Part shown: positions 41,339-50,926 of the stretch, one piece after another
Position numbering within the stretch: position 1 is the first letter of the stretch
How the letters are laid out: every line of letters starts with the position of its first letter
Assembly (NCBI RefSeq): GCF_000425945.1
Contig: NZ_KE384480.1
Location: forward strand, 838,599 to 902,598
Origin: Candidatus Solirubrobacter pratensis
Lineage (GTDB): Bacteria; Actinomycetota; Thermoleophilia; Solirubrobacterales; Solirubrobacteraceae
Length of the DNA: 64,000 nucleotides
Direction: 5' to 3'
Notes under the pieces: model-generated
Databases searched by the model: none
What the model saw: the letters and a program-made list of their open reading frames with translations, nothing else
What the model was told of the DNA's origin: nothing
Program-made: the position numbers and the translations under genes

Positions 41339-42254
41339 GCCTTCGCAGGGTACGGCGGCCGTCTCGGAGCCGTGGCGCGCCGCGCTGCGCACGTTCGACG
41401 CCGACCTGCGCCGCCGCGGCGCCGCCGAGCGCACGCGCCGGGCCTACGGCACCGACGCCGCCGAGCTCGCCGGGTGGGCGACGGCGAACGGGCTCAGCCC
41501 CGCCCAGATCGATTACCCGGCGCTCAGGCGCTGGGCCGCCCGCCTGTCCCAGAAGGGCTCGGCGCCGCGCACCATGGCGCGCAAGATCGCCTCGATCAGA
41601 AGCCTCTTTCGCACGCTGCTCGAGCACGGCGAGATCGAGGCCAACCCCGCCGACCTGCTGCCCGCGCCCCGGCGCCCGCATGACCTCCCGAGGGTCCTCA
41701 AGCCCCAGGACGTTGCGGCGATCCTCGACCGCATCCCCGTCGCCACACCGCTCGAGCAGCGTGACCGCGCACTCTTCGAGCTGGCCTACGCGTGCGGCCT
41801 CAGGGCCGAGGAGATCGTCGATCTCGACGTGTCGGCCGTCGACTTCGACGCCGAGCAGCTGCGCGTCGAGGGCAAGGGCTCCAAGACGCGCTTCGTGCCG
41901 GCGGGCGAGCCCGCGCTGAAGGCCATCGCGGCCTATCTGGAGCGGGCGCGGCCCGCGCTCCAGAGCGCCGACGACGAGCCGGCCCTGTTCCTCAGCAAGA
42001 ACGGCAGGCGGCTCTCCACGTCCGACGTCCGCCGCCGCCTGCGAGTATGGGCGCGCCACGCGGCCGCCCAGACGGGCGTGCATCCGCACGCCCTCCGGCA
42101 CTCCTTCGCCACGCACCTGCTGGAAGGGGGCGCAGACCTGAGAGCGATCCAGGAACTATTGGGTCACGCATCGATCTCCACTACGCAGGTCTACACTCGG
42201 GTAGAGTCCGCTCGTCTGCGGGCGGCCTATGCGAGGAGCCACCCGCGGGCATAG
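41322..42254 (+). CDS. Tyrosine recombinase of the XerC/XerD type
   Basis: A 310-residue recombinase. The N-terminal SAM-like DNA-binding domain spans about residues 15-110. The catalytic set is Arg in ACGLRAEEIVDL, Lys in VEGKGSKTRFVP, His-x-x-Arg in HPHALRHSFATHL, His in LLGHASISTTQ and the nucleophile Tyr291 in QVYTRV. Size and lack of extra domains fit chromosome dimer resolution rather than a phage integrase. It is followed within 12 bases by the sigma factor gene, apparently one transcript. XerC and XerD cannot be told apart here. Confidence 0.9.
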   Translation: MKNALTPSQGTAAVSEPWRAALRTFDADLRRRGAAERTRRAYGTDAAELAGWATANGLSPAQIDYPALRRWAARLSQKGSAPRTMARKIASIRSLFRTLLEHGEIEANPADLLPAPRRPHDLPRVLKPQDVAAILDRIPVATPLEQRDRALFELAYACGLRAEEIVDLDVSAVDFDAEQLRVEGKGSKTRFVPAGEPALKAIAAYLERARPALQSADDEPALFLSKNGRRLSTSDVRRRLRVWARHAAAQTGVHPHALRHSFATHLLEGGADLRAIQELLGHASISTTQVYTRVESARLRAAYARSHPRA

Positions 42255-42266
42255 AGAGGGGCCGAC

Positions 42267-43052
42267 CTGGAGACCAACGTAAAAGCGATCGAGCTCAAGG
42301 ACCTTTGGCGCCGGTATAAGACCGACGGCTCCGACAAGGCCCGCGAGCAACTGGTGGTCGCCTACTCACCGCTGGTCAAGTACGTCGCCGGGCGAATGTC
42401 GTCCGGTCTCCCCGCGCATGTCGAGGAGGCCGACCTCATCTCGTACGGGCTGATCGGGCTGATCAACGCGATCGAGCGCTTCGAGCTCGAGCGCGAGATC
42501 AAGTTCGAGACGTACGCGATCACGCGGATCAAAGGCGCGATCATCGACGAGCTGCGGGCCCTGGACTGGGTGCCGCGGTCGGTCCGTGCGCGGGCACGCG
42601 AGATCGAGAAGATCCACGCCAAGCTGGAGCACCGGCTGCACCGCACGCCGACCGACGAGGAGATGGCGAGCGAGCTCGACATGCCGCTGGAGGAGTTCCA
42701 GGACATCCTGGTCAAGATCTCCAACTCGACGGTGGTCGCGCTCGATGAGCTGTGGGCGGTCTCGGACTCCTCCGGCGACTCGGTCAGCCTGCTCGACACG
42801 CTGCAGGATCCCGACGCACCGGACCCCCAGCAGATGCTCGCGGCGTCCGAGCTCAAGGACCGGCTGGCCGACGCCATCGCCGCGCTCCCGGAGCGCGAGA
42901 AGCTCGTGATCGCGCTGTACTACTACGAGAACCTGACGCTTCGCGAGATCGGCGAGGTTCTCGGGGTAACCGAGTCGCGCATCTCCCAGTTGCACACCAA
43001 GGCCGTTCTGCGTCTCAAGTCGCGCTTGCAGGGAGACAACCTGCGCGATTGA
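42267..43052 (+). CDS. FliA/WhiG-type sigma factor, probable CTG start
   Basis: A 261-residue sigma-28-family factor. Region 2 reads LVKYVAGRMSSGLPAHVEEA, ADLISYGLIGLINAIERFEL and FETYAITRIKGAIIDELRAL (core binding and -10 recognition). Region 3 includes RRTPTDEE-like DEEMASELDM, and region 4 reads LPEREKLVIALYYYENLTLR with the HTH EIGEVLGVTESRISQLHTKA. The conserved N-terminal LWRRYK segment requires a start upstream of the only in-frame GTG (42354). The sole start-like codon after the in-frame TAG of the Xer gene is CTG at 42267, with GAGAGGGG five bases before it. In actinobacteria this family controls sporulation or motility genes. Confidence 0.88.
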   Translation: METNVKAIELKDLWRRYKTDGSDKAREQLVVAYSPLVKYVAGRMSSGLPAHVEEADLISYGLIGLINAIERFELEREIKFETYAITRIKGAIIDELRALDWVPRSVRARAREIEKIHAKLEHRLHRTPTDEEMASELDMPLEEFQDILVKISNSTVVALDELWAVSDSSGDSVSLLDTLQDPDAPDPQQMLAASELKDRLADAIAALPEREKLVIALYYYENLTLREIGEVLGVTESRISQLHTKAVLRLKSRLQGDNLRD

Positions 43053-43097
43053 CGGTAGCCTCGCTCCTCTGGCATCGGAGAGAGAGGAGCGCCAGGC

Positions 43098-45155
43098 ATG
43101 CCCCACGCCGCAAGCAGGATCCGCAACGTGGCCCTAGTCGGCCACCGAGGGAGTGGGAAGACGTCGCTGCACGAGGCTCTGCTGTTCGAGGCAGACGCGA
43201 CGACTCGACTCGGCTCGGTGGCTGACGGCACGACGGTCTCTGACGCCGACGAGGACGAGAAGTCCCGCGGCATGTCCATCTCCGCGTCACTCGCCTCGTT
43301 CGAGTGGCGCGACGTGAAGGTCAACCTGATCGACACGCCGGGAGAGCCCAGCTTCGTCGCGGACGCGCTCGGCGCGCTGCGCGTGTGCGAGTCGGCGATC
43401 TTCGTGATCAACGGCGTGATGGGCGTCGAGGTCTCGACGCGCCGGCTGTGGGAGCGCGCGGACGAGCTCGGCGTCGCCCGGCTGGTGTACGTGAACATGC
43501 TCGACCGCGAGCGGGCCGACTTCTTCCGCACGCTCGAGTCGCTCAAGACCGCGTTCGGGCCGCACGTGGTCGCGACGGAGATCCCGATCGGCTCCGAGCA
43601 CGAGATGCGCGGGCTGATCGACCTCGTCGACATGAAGGCCTATGAGTACACCGACGGCTCCTGCAAGGAGATCCCGATCCCGGACGACCTCGCCGACCAG
43701 GCGCAGGAGTACCGCGAGAAGCTCATGGACGAGGTCGCGGAGAACTCCGAGGCGCTGATGGAGCGCTACCTGGAGGGCGAGGACATCTCGCACGAGGAGA
43801 TCGTCACCGCGCTCGAGGACGGCACCGACCACGGGCACATCTTCCCGGTCGCGATCGGCGTCGCGACCAGCCGGCTCGGCGCGAACCGGCTGCTGGACGC
43901 GATCGTCGACGACCTTCCCTCTCCGGTCCAGCACGGCGGCTCGGTCGACGTCGACGGCCACGTGCTCGAGCCCGATCCCGACGGCGAGATGTTCGCGTAC
44001 GTGTTCAAGACGCGCGCCGACCCGTTCGCGGGCCGCATCAACCTCTTCCGCGTCTACCAGGGCACCATGACGCACGACACGCAGGTGCTCAACACGCGCG
44101 CGCACAACAAGGAGCGCGTCGGCCAGCTGCTCAGCCCGCGCGGCAAGGAGGTCACGCACGTCGACGCCTTCGGCCCGGGTGACATCGGCGCCGTCGCCAA
44201 GCTCAAGGAGACGCACGCAGGCGACTGGCTGGCCGCGCGCGACACGCCGATCCACATGCCGTCGGTCAAGCTGCCCGCGCCGGTCATGGCGTTCGCGATC
44301 GAGCCCAAGAACAAGGGCGACGAGGACAAGGTGTTCACCGCTCTGCGGCGGCTGCAGGAGGAGGACCCGACGATCGACCTGCACCGCGACGACCAGACCG
44401 GCGAGCAGATCGTCGCCGGCCTGTCGCAGATCCACGTCGAGGTGATCGTCGACCGCATGAAGTCGCGCTTCGGCGCCGAGGTCGCGCTCAAGCCCCCGCG
44501 CGTGCCCTACCAGGAGACGATCCGCGGCTCCGCCAAGGCGCACGGCCGGCACAAGAAGCAGACCGGCGGCCGCGGCCAGTTCGGCGACTGCCACATCTCG
44601 ATCGAGCCGCTGGCCGACGGCGACTTCGAGTTCGTCAACGCGATCAAGGGCGGCGTGATCCCGCAGGGCTTCATCCCCGCGGTCGAGAAGGGCGTGCTCG
44701 AGGCGATGCAGGCGGGCTCGGTCGCCGGCTATCCCGTCAAGGGCGTCAAGGTGACCGTCTTCGACGGCTCCTACCACACCGTCGACTCCTCCGAGATGGC
44801 GTTCAAGCTGGCCGGCTCGCTCGCCATGCGCCAGGCGCTCGAGGAGGCCGGCTCGGTGCTGCTGGAGCCGATCATGCTCGTCACCGCGTCGGTGCCGGAC
44901 GAGTCGGTCGGCGACGTGATGGGCGATCTCTCTTCGCGCCGCGGGCGTCCGATCGGGACCGACACCGTGGGCGGTATGACCGAGGTCAAGGCCGAGGTCC
45001 CGATGAGCGAGATGCTCTCCTACGCGCCGGACCTTCGCGCGCTCACCGGCGGCCAGGGCGAGTACACGCTCGAGTTCCTGCGCTACGAGGAGATCCCGGC
45101 GCAACTGGCCCAGAAGGTGGCCGAGAAAGCGAGGGAAGAGGAAGTCGCGGTGTAG
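43098..45155 (+). CDS. EF-G2-like translational GTPase
   Basis: A 685-residue elongation-factor-G-type GTPase. G1 is GHRGSGKTSLHEA (residues 15-27), G2 is RGMSISASLASFEW, G3 is NLIDTPGEPSFV (not the usual DTPGH) and G4 is YVNMLDRERADF (NMLD where EF-G has NKMD). Domains II to V follow, with the domain IV start (GRGQFGDCHISIEPL) and domain V (PIMLVTASVPDESVGDVMGD). The altered G3 and G4 motifs fit the EF-G2 group found in actinobacteria, not the canonical elongation factor. GAGAGAGAGG lies about 9 bases before the ATG. Confidence 0.9.
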   Translation: MPHAASRIRNVALVGHRGSGKTSLHEALLFEADATTRLGSVADGTTVSDADEDEKSRGMSISASLASFEWRDVKVNLIDTPGEPSFVADALGALRVCESAIFVINGVMGVEVSTRRLWERADELGVARLVYVNMLDRERADFFRTLESLKTAFGPHVVATEIPIGSEHEMRGLIDLVDMKAYEYTDGSCKEIPIPDDLADQAQEYREKLMDEVAENSEALMERYLEGEDISHEEIVTALEDGTDHGHIFPVAIGVATSRLGANRLLDAIVDDLPSPVQHGGSVDVDGHVLEPDPDGEMFAYVFKTRADPFAGRINLFRVYQGTMTHDTQVLNTRAHNKERVGQLLSPRGKEVTHVDAFGPGDIGAVAKLKETHAGDWLAARDTPIHMPSVKLPAPVMAFAIEPKNKGDEDKVFTALRRLQEEDPTIDLHRDDQTGEQIVAGLSQIHVEVIVDRMKSRFGAEVALKPPRVPYQETIRGSAKAHGRHKKQTGGRGQFGDCHISIEPLADGDFEFVNAIKGGVIPQGFIPAVEKGVLEAMQAGSVAGYPVKGVKVTVFDGSYHTVDSSEMAFKLAGSLAMRQALEEAGSVLLEPIMLVTASVPDESVGDVMGDLSSRRGRPIGTDTVGGMTEVKAEVPMSEMLSYAPDLRALTGGQGEYTLEFLRYEEIPAQLAQKVAEKAREEEVAV

Positions 45156-45208
45156 CAAGCCCCACTGCGAATCCGGCGGGGGTGCATTGCTACCCTCGCC
45201 GGATCGTC

Positions 45209-45907
45209 ATGGCCCGTACCAGGGACATCCACACCAACCAGCTGGACGTCGCGTGCGACGTGTGCGGGAGGACCCTGCTGCGGGGCGAGCACGCCGAGCA
45301 CTTCCTGGCCGGCGGGGAGCGCCGCATGGTGTGCGATCTCTGCACCGCGCGCGCCCAGCACGAGGGGTGGATCCGCGAGTCGGGCGCCGACGACGTCGCG
45401 CTGCACCAGCCGCGCCGCGAGCGCGGGCGCTCGTTCATCGACCGCCTGCGCAGCAACCGCCGGGAGCGTCCCGTGCGCGAGCGGGCGTCGCGCGACATCG
45501 AGGAGCTCGAGCCGGACCTCTCCACCGAGGAGCACGTCGTCCGTCCCGAGCCGCGGCGCGAGCCGCGCCACATCCGCGCGGTGCCGACCAATGCGGAGCT
45601 GAAGATGCAGCGCGCGCTGGATGTCTTCAACGCGTCCGACCACACGCGCACCGTCGGCGGGGTCGCCCGCTCGCTCGGCGCTCCCGCCGTGTCGGTGCGC
45701 CCGCGCACCGACCGTCCGAGCGTGGTCGCGATCACCGTGATGTGGGAGCTGTCCTGGTACCGCTTCGAGATCGACCTCTCCGACGAGGCCGGCGGCGTGC
45801 GCCGCGAGGCCCAGGGCGACGAGCTCGCCGAGCTCGCGCCCGAGGAGCAGGAGGTCAACGCCGCCGCGGACGAGCGCGGCGCGCTGCATCTGGGACTCAA
45901 CACATGA
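45209..45907 (+). CDS. Zinc-finger-containing hypothetical protein
   Basis: A 232-residue protein. A zinc knuckle pair occurs near the N-terminus (DVACDVCGRTLLRGEHAEH and RRMVCDLCTARAQHE). A charged, Arg/Glu-rich linker follows (about residues 65-130). The C-terminal 100 residues contain LKMQRALDVFNASDHTRTVG and VAITVMWELSWYRFEIDLSD. It looks like an adaptor with an ordered end. The ATG at 45209 is used; upstream codons are non-protein-like. It is followed by two small genes in the same direction. No family name. Confidence 0.65.
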   Translation: MARTRDIHTNQLDVACDVCGRTLLRGEHAEHFLAGGERRMVCDLCTARAQHEGWIRESGADDVALHQPRRERGRSFIDRLRSNRRERPVRERASRDIEELEPDLSTEEHVVRPEPRREPRHIRAVPTNAELKMQRALDVFNASDHTRTVGGVARSLGAPAVSVRPRTDRPSVVAITVMWELSWYRFEIDLSDEAGGVRREAQGDELAELAPEEQEVNAAADERGALHLGLNT

Positions 45908-45947
45908 CCGACTTCAATCCCAGGCCGCACTGGTTAGGATCGCGCCC

Positions 45948-46163
45948 GTGATCTATTGCGTCGTTCCAGAGCCCCTCGCGCCGGAGCTCTACGAGAAGCT
46001 GGCGGACTACTACGACGACGACCCGAACGTGACGGTGATCGTCGACCGCCGCAAGAAGGAGCGCCGGCTGCCCGGCTCCACCGGCGGCGGCCAGCGCGAG
46101 GTGCGCGACCGGCGCCGCATGCGCGTCACCGGCGACTTCCCGCCGCTCTCCTCGGTGGAGTGA
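45948..46163 (+). CDS. Small hypothetical protein
   Basis: A 71-residue protein from a GTG start (MIYCVVPEPLAPELYEKLAD), then YYDDDPNVTVIVDRRKKERR and a basic tail (RREVRDRRRMRVTGDFPPL-like). It has a strand-helix-strand pattern. Its stop overlaps the start of the RNase HI-like gene (GTGA), so the two are translated together. Confidence 0.65.
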   Translation: MIYCVVPEPLAPELYEKLADYYDDDPNVTVIVDRRKKERRLPGSTGGGQREVRDRRRMRVTGDFPPLSSVE

Positions 46164-46564
46164 AGGTCACCGTCCACGTGGACGGTGGCGCACGCGGGAA
46201 TCCCGGTCCCGCCGCGGCCGCGGCGGTGATCCGCGGGGAGGACGGCTCCTACGACGAGGTCAGCGAGCGCCTCGGCGTCGCGACCAACAACGTCGCCGAG
46301 TACCGCGGGCTCCTGCTCGGGCTGCGCCGGGCGCGCGAGCTCGGGGCGACGGAGGTCGAGGTGATCAACGACTCCGAGCTGGTCGCCAAGCAGGTCAACG
46401 GCGAGTACAAGGTCAAGCACCCCGACATGAAGCCGCTGCACGCGCAGGCGTTGCAGGCGCTGAGCGCGTTCAGCTCGTGGAGCATCCGCTCCGTGCCGCG
46501 CGCCCAGAACGCCGACGCCGACCGCCTCGTCAACGAGGCGCTCGACTCACCACCGCGCGCTTGA
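46160..46564 (+). CDS. rnhA: RNase HI-like protein
   Basis: A 134-residue RNase H-fold protein. The active-site carboxylates are Asp in HVDGGARGNPGPA, Glu in NNVAEYRGLLLGL, Asp in VINDSELVAKQV and Asp in NADADRLVNEAL. It resembles the short, one-domain actinobacterial RNase HI-like enzymes that cut RNA in RNA-DNA hybrids. The GTG start at 46160 overlaps the previous stop. Its last 18 bases overlap the convergent signalling gene at 46547. Confidence 0.88.
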   Translation: MKVTVHVDGGARGNPGPAAAAAVIRGEDGSYDEVSERLGVATNNVAEYRGLLLGLRRARELGATEVEVINDSELVAKQVNGEYKVKHPDMKPLHAQALQALSAFSSWSIRSVPRAQNADADRLVNEALDSPPRA

Positions 46565-47749
46565 CCTGATCACGCGCAGGATCTCGTCGTCGGAGGCGCC
46601 CTTGGCGATGAACCCGACGGCGCCGGCGCGCATCATGTCGTACTGGTTCATCTGCGAGTCGTCGGCGCTGATCGCGACGATCCGGACGTCCGGCAGCGCC
46701 TCGCGGATCTGCACCGCCGCGCGCGGCCCGCCGCCGCCCGGCATGTTGACGTCGAGCAGCACGACGTCGGGCCGCCGCCGGATCGCGAGCTCGACGGCGC
46801 TGCCCGCGTCCTCGGCCTCGCCGACCAGCTCGAAGCCGCTCTCGCGCTTGACGATCGCGCCGACCATCAGACGGGTCACCGGGTCGTCGTCGGCCAGCAG
46901 CAGGCGCAGCCGGCCGGCGCCCTCGTCCGCGGGCCCCGCCGTTGCGCCGCCTCCTTCCTCGCGGGCGCGCGCGAGCGCCGCCTCGGCGCCCGCCAGCAGC
47001 GCCTCGGCCGTGTTCTCGCCGGCGCCGGTCATCACAAGCCCGGCGCTGATCGTGACGCCCGGGATCGCGTCCTCGGCGGTCCGCCGCAGCCGCTCCGCGG
47101 CGAGCGTGGCGGTGTCGAGCGCCTGCTCGGGCAGCAGCGCGGCGAGCTCGCGCGGGCCTGAGCGGTAGAAGGCGTCCCCGGAGCGGATCGCCTTACCGAG
47201 CACGCGCCCGGCGGCCCGCAGCGCCTCGGCGTCGCCGTCGACGCCGAACAGCGCCAGGCAGTAGGCGTGCCCGTAGCGGTCGACGCGGGCGCAGACCGCC
47301 GCGAGGTCCTCGACGAGCCGCAGGCGGTTGCCCGCGCCGGTCGCCGGGTCGCGCCGCGCGTCTTCGAGCATCCGCCGGTGCATCGCCGTGACGCGCTCGG
47401 CGGCGATCAGCTTGCGCTCGAGCTCGGCCGGGTCCAGCGGCTTGGCCAGCACATCGTCGGCGCCCGCCCGCATCGCGTCGCGCGCCGCGCCTGCGTCCGC
47501 CTTGCCGGTGAGGATCATCACGAACGTGTACGAGCCCTCGGCGCCGGAGCGGATCCGGCGAGCGAGCTCGGTCCCGTCGACCCCCGGCGTCGCCCAGTCG
47601 GTGATCACGACCTCGGGGCGCTCCTGCTCGAAGCGCTGCCAGCCTTTGCGGCCGTCGGCGGCATGCAGCGCGTCGTGCCCGAGGCGCTCCACGGCGACCG
47701 CGACCGTGAGGCGCGTGCCGGGCTCGTCGTCGACAATCAGGATCTTCAT
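46547..47749 (-). CDS. REC - degenerate GGDEF - REC response regulator
   Basis: A 400-residue protein. REC1 (residues 1-120) has ILIVDDEPGT, Asp51 in VITDWATPG and Lys in LAKPLD. The middle (about 130-270) has the helix and strand plan of a GGDEF domain (DPATGAGNRLRLVEDLAAV; YCLALFGVDG) but the signature is RSGPRELAALL in place of GGDEF, so no cyclase activity is expected. REC2 (about 285-400) has LLLADDDPVTRLM, Asp333 in VVLLDVNMPGG and Lys in FIAKGAS. It starts 75 bases from, and divergent to, the hybrid kinase, probably its partner. A double receiver around a dead GGDEF suggests a phosphorelay scaffold or a nucleotide sensor. Confidence 0.85.
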   Translation of the reverse strand: MKILIVDDEPGTRLTVAVAVERLGHDALHAADGRKGWQRFEQERPEVVITDWATPGVDGTELARRIRSGAEGSYTFVMILTGKADAGAARDAMRAGADDVLAKPLDPAELERKLIAAERVTAMHRRMLEDARRDPATGAGNRLRLVEDLAAVCARVDRYGHAYCLALFGVDGDAEALRAAGRVLGKAIRSGDAFYRSGPRELAALLPEQALDTATLAAERLRRTAEDAIPGVTISAGLVMTGAGENTAEALLAGAEAALARAREEGGGATAGPADEGAGRLRLLLADDDPVTRLMVGAIVKRESGFELVGEAEDAGSAVELAIRRRPDVVLLDVNMPGGGGPRAAVQIREALPDVRIVAISADDSQMNQYDMMRAGAVGFIAKGASDDEILRVIRSSARW

Positions 47750-47824
47750 CAGCGTGGATACGTCGCATCGCTGACCGGGCGATGAGGAGCATCATGTCAA
47801 CCCGAGCACGTTTCGGCCGATTCC

Positions 47825-50800
47825 ATGCACCGAGCCATGTTCCCTCGGACTACAACTCGCGTGGTGCGCGCGCGACCGCGAAGCTTGACTCTGCCCACGA
47901 TGCTGGCGCTCAGCGCCGTGCTGCTCGTCGTGGCGGGGATGTTCGCGACGCTGCTGCTGACCACGCGCTCGCTCGACGCGACATCGAAGTCGAGCCGGCG
48001 CGCGACCCAGATCCAGCAGGAGTCGGGCCGGCTCGAGCGCTCGGCGGTGGACCTCGAGACCGGCTTGCGCGGGTACCTGATCACGCGCGACCGGACCTAC
48101 CTGCAGCCCTACGACGACGCGCGCGCCTCCCTCAGCACGCACATCCACCAGCTGCTCCTGCTGTCCACGTCCGAGGAGCGCCGCCACGTCATGGCGCTGC
48201 GCGACAGCCTTTCCGACTACGTCAACGACTACGCCGAGCCGCTCCTGCGCTCGGGCCGGCTCGGCGACGCCGCCCTTCGGGAGGTCACCCGCGACGGCAA
48301 GCGCCGCCTCGACGCCATCCGGGCTCAGTTCGCGGCGTTCAACGCCGCACAGACGAGCGTCATGGACGAGCGGCGCGGGCGCGGCCAGCATCTTCGCCAC
48401 CGCATCCTGACCCTTGCCGCCGCCGGCTCGCTCGTGTCCGCCCTGCTGCTGCTGGGGCTGATGCTCGCGCTCAACCGCATGATCCTCGACCCGGTCCGCC
48501 GCGTCGCGGGCGCCGCCCGCCGCCTCGCCGCGGGCGGGCTCGACGCGCGGGTGCCCGAGGACGGATTCGGCGAGATCCGCCAGCTCGGCTTCGCGTTCAA
48601 CACGATGGCGAGCGCGCTCGCCGCGCGTGAGGAGGATCTGCGCGTCCAGACGGACCGGCTGCAGGGGATCCTCGACCATACGACCACCTCGATCTCGGTC
48701 AAGGACCGAGAAGGGCGCTATCTGCTCGTCAACGCCGAGGGCCTGCGGCGGATGGGGCTGACCCAGGACCAGATCGTCGGGCGCACCGACGCGGAGGTGT
48801 TCCCGGAGGCGGTCGCCGACGCCAATCGCGTGACCGACGTCGAGGTGCTGCGCAGCGGTGACGTCAAGGAGTTCGAGCGCGACACGGGCGCCTACACCTT
48901 CCACGTGGTCAAGTTCCCGCTCAAGGCCGTCGACGGCAGCGTCTACGCGACCGCGACGATGGCCACCGACGTCAGCGACCGCAAGCGCGCGCTGTCGGAC
49001 GCGGTCGACGCCTCGCGCTCGAAGTCGGAGTTCCTGGCCAACATGAGCCACGAGATCCGGACGCCGCTCAATGGCGTGATCGGCATGACCGAGCTGCTGC
49101 TGGAGAGCGAGCTGACGGCGGAGCAGCGCGATCACGCGCAGACCGCGGCGCGCTCCGGCGAGGCGCTGCTGACGGTCATCAACGACATCCTCGACTTCTC
49201 CAAGATCGAGGCCGGCAAGCTGGAGCTCGACCGCCATGAGTTCGATCTGCGCGAGGCGGTCGAGGACGTCTGCGAGATGCTCGCGCCGCAGGCGCACGGC
49301 AACGGCCTCGAGCTGCTGGCGTGGATCGACGACGACGTCCCCGCGATGGTCAGCGGCGACCGCGGGCGGCTGCGCCAGGTGCTCACCAACCTCGTCTCCA
49401 ACGCCGTCAAGTTCACCGAGCGCGGCGAGGTCGCCGTGCGCGTGCGCGTCCAACGAAGCACCGACGAGGACGCTGTGGTGCGCTTCGAGGTGGTCGACAC
49501 CGGCATCGGCATCCCCGCCGCCGCGCTGCCGCGGCTGTTCCAGTCCTTCGCCCAGGCCGACACGTCGACCACGCGCCGCTACGGCGGCACCGGCCTCGGG
49601 CTGACGATCTCGCGCCAGCTCGTCGAGCTGATGGACGGCGAGATCGGCTGCGTATCGGAGCCCGGCGTCGGCAGCACGTTCCACTTCAGCGCCCGGCTCG
49701 GCACGCCGGCCGGCGGCCGCTCGGCGCGACGCACGCGCCACTCGCTGCCGGCCGCGCTGCACGTGCTGGTCGTCGACGACAACGCCACCAACCGGGCGAT
49801 CGTGGAGGCGTACCTGCGCGCCCGCGACATCCGCTGCGAGACCGCGGCGTCCGGCGCCGAGGCGCTGCGGGCGATGCACGAGGCGGCGCGCGCCGGCGAG
49901 CCGTTCGAGGTCGTGATCCTCGACGGGCACATGCCGGGCATCGACGGCATCGAGCTCGCGCGGGCGATCTCGATGGCGCCGTCGCTGCGGGCGGCGCGGC
50001 TGATCCTGCTGACCTCGAGCGTCGACCGCCGGGGCGCGGCGCGCGAAGCGGGGGTGCACCACTACCTGACCAAGCCCGTGCGGCGCGCGCGGCTGCTGGA
50101 GACCGTCGCGGAGGCGATGGGCACGCTCGCCCCGGTCAAGCCGGCGCCCGGCGCTCCGGCCGAGGCCGCGATGCAGCCGGGTGCCCATCACGTCCTCGTC
50201 GTCGAGGACAACGCGGTCAACCAGCGCGTGATCGAGGCGATGCTCAGCAACCGCGGCTTCACGGTCGAGTGCGCGCGGAACGGGCGCGAGGGTCTGGCGA
50301 TGATCGCGGCCCAGGACTACGAGCTGGCGTTCATGGACTGCCAGATGCCGGAGCTGGACGGCTACGAGGCGACCGCGGCGCTGCGCGTCCGCGAGGGCGA
50401 CTCGGGCGTGCACCTGCCGGTCGTGGCGATGACCGCGCACGCCATGAAGGGCGACCGCGAGCGCTGCCTGGCCGCCGGCATGGACGACTACCTCTCCAAG
50501 CCGCTGCGCCCGGAGGAGCTCGACGCCGTGCTGGAGCGCTGGATCGGCGCGTCACGCGCCGAGGCGGCCCCCGCCCAGGCGCAGGACGCGTCGGACGCGC
50601 TCGTCGACGAGGCGCGGGTGCGCGTCTTCCGCGACGACTATCCGGAGATCGTCGAGCAGCTGATGGCGCTGTTCGTCGACAGCACCCCGCCGCTGCTGCG
50701 GGAGCTGCGCGCGAGCGCCGAAAGGGGCGACGGCGAGGCCGTCCGGCGCGCGGCGCACAAGCTCAAGGGCAGCTGCCAGAACATCGGCGCCGGCGCGCTC

Positions 50801-50926
50801 GCCGCGCGGGCGGCGCGGCTCGAGAGCGACGCGGCCGCGCGCCCCGAGCAGCTCGAGGACCTCGAAGTGACCTTCACGGCCACCTGTGACGCGCTCCGAG
50901 CCGCTCTCACGCCGGCGGTCGGCTGA
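47825..50926 (+). CDS. Hybrid histidine kinase (CHASE3-like, HAMP, PAS, HK, REC, REC, HPt)
   Basis: A 1033-residue membrane sensor. Transmembrane segments lie at about 25-47 and 195-216, enclosing a CHASE3-like helical domain (AVDLETGLRGYLITRDR). HAMP spans about 217-268, PAS about 275-390 (KDREGRYLLVNAEGLRRMGL). The phosphoacceptor is His409 in ANMSHEIRTPLNGVIG. The kinase domain shows LTNLVSNAVKFTERG, DTGIGIP and GGTGLGLTIS. Two receivers follow (VLVVDDNATNRA; VLVVEDNAVNQRV), and an HPt with His978 in RRAAHKLKGSCQN. It can run a full His-Asp-His relay in one chain. Its stop overlaps the ATG of the next gene, the diguanylate cyclase. Confidence 0.92.
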   Translation: MHRAMFPRTTTRVVRARPRSLTLPTMLALSAVLLVVAGMFATLLLTTRSLDATSKSSRRATQIQQESGRLERSAVDLETGLRGYLITRDRTYLQPYDDARASLSTHIHQLLLLSTSEERRHVMALRDSLSDYVNDYAEPLLRSGRLGDAALREVTRDGKRRLDAIRAQFAAFNAAQTSVMDERRGRGQHLRHRILTLAAAGSLVSALLLLGLMLALNRMILDPVRRVAGAARRLAAGGLDARVPEDGFGEIRQLGFAFNTMASALAAREEDLRVQTDRLQGILDHTTTSISVKDREGRYLLVNAEGLRRMGLTQDQIVGRTDAEVFPEAVADANRVTDVEVLRSGDVKEFERDTGAYTFHVVKFPLKAVDGSVYATATMATDVSDRKRALSDAVDASRSKSEFLANMSHEIRTPLNGVIGMTELLLESELTAEQRDHAQTAARSGEALLTVINDILDFSKIEAGKLELDRHEFDLREAVEDVCEMLAPQAHGNGLELLAWIDDDVPAMVSGDRGRLRQVLTNLVSNAVKFTERGEVAVRVRVQRSTDEDAVVRFEVVDTGIGIPAAALPRLFQSFAQADTSTTRRYGGTGLGLTISRQLVELMDGEIGCVSEPGVGSTFHFSARLGTPAGGRSARRTRHSLPAALHVLVVDDNATNRAIVEAYLRARDIRCETAASGAEALRAMHEAARAGEPFEVVILDGHMPGIDGIELARAISMAPSLRAARLILLTSSVDRRGAAREAGVHHYLTKPVRRARLLETVAEAMGTLAPVKPAPGAPAEAAMQPGAHHVLVVEDNAVNQRVIEAMLSNRGFTVECARNGREGLAMIAAQDYELAFMDCQMPELDGYEATAALRVREGDSGVHLPVVAMTAHAMKGDRERCLAAGMDDYLSKPLRPEELDAVLERWIGASRAEAAPAQAQDASDALVDEARVRVFRDDYPEIVEQLMALFVDSTPPLLRELRASAERGDGEAVRRAAHKLKGSCQNIGAGALAARAARLESDAAARPEQLEDLEVTFTATCDALRAALTPAVG

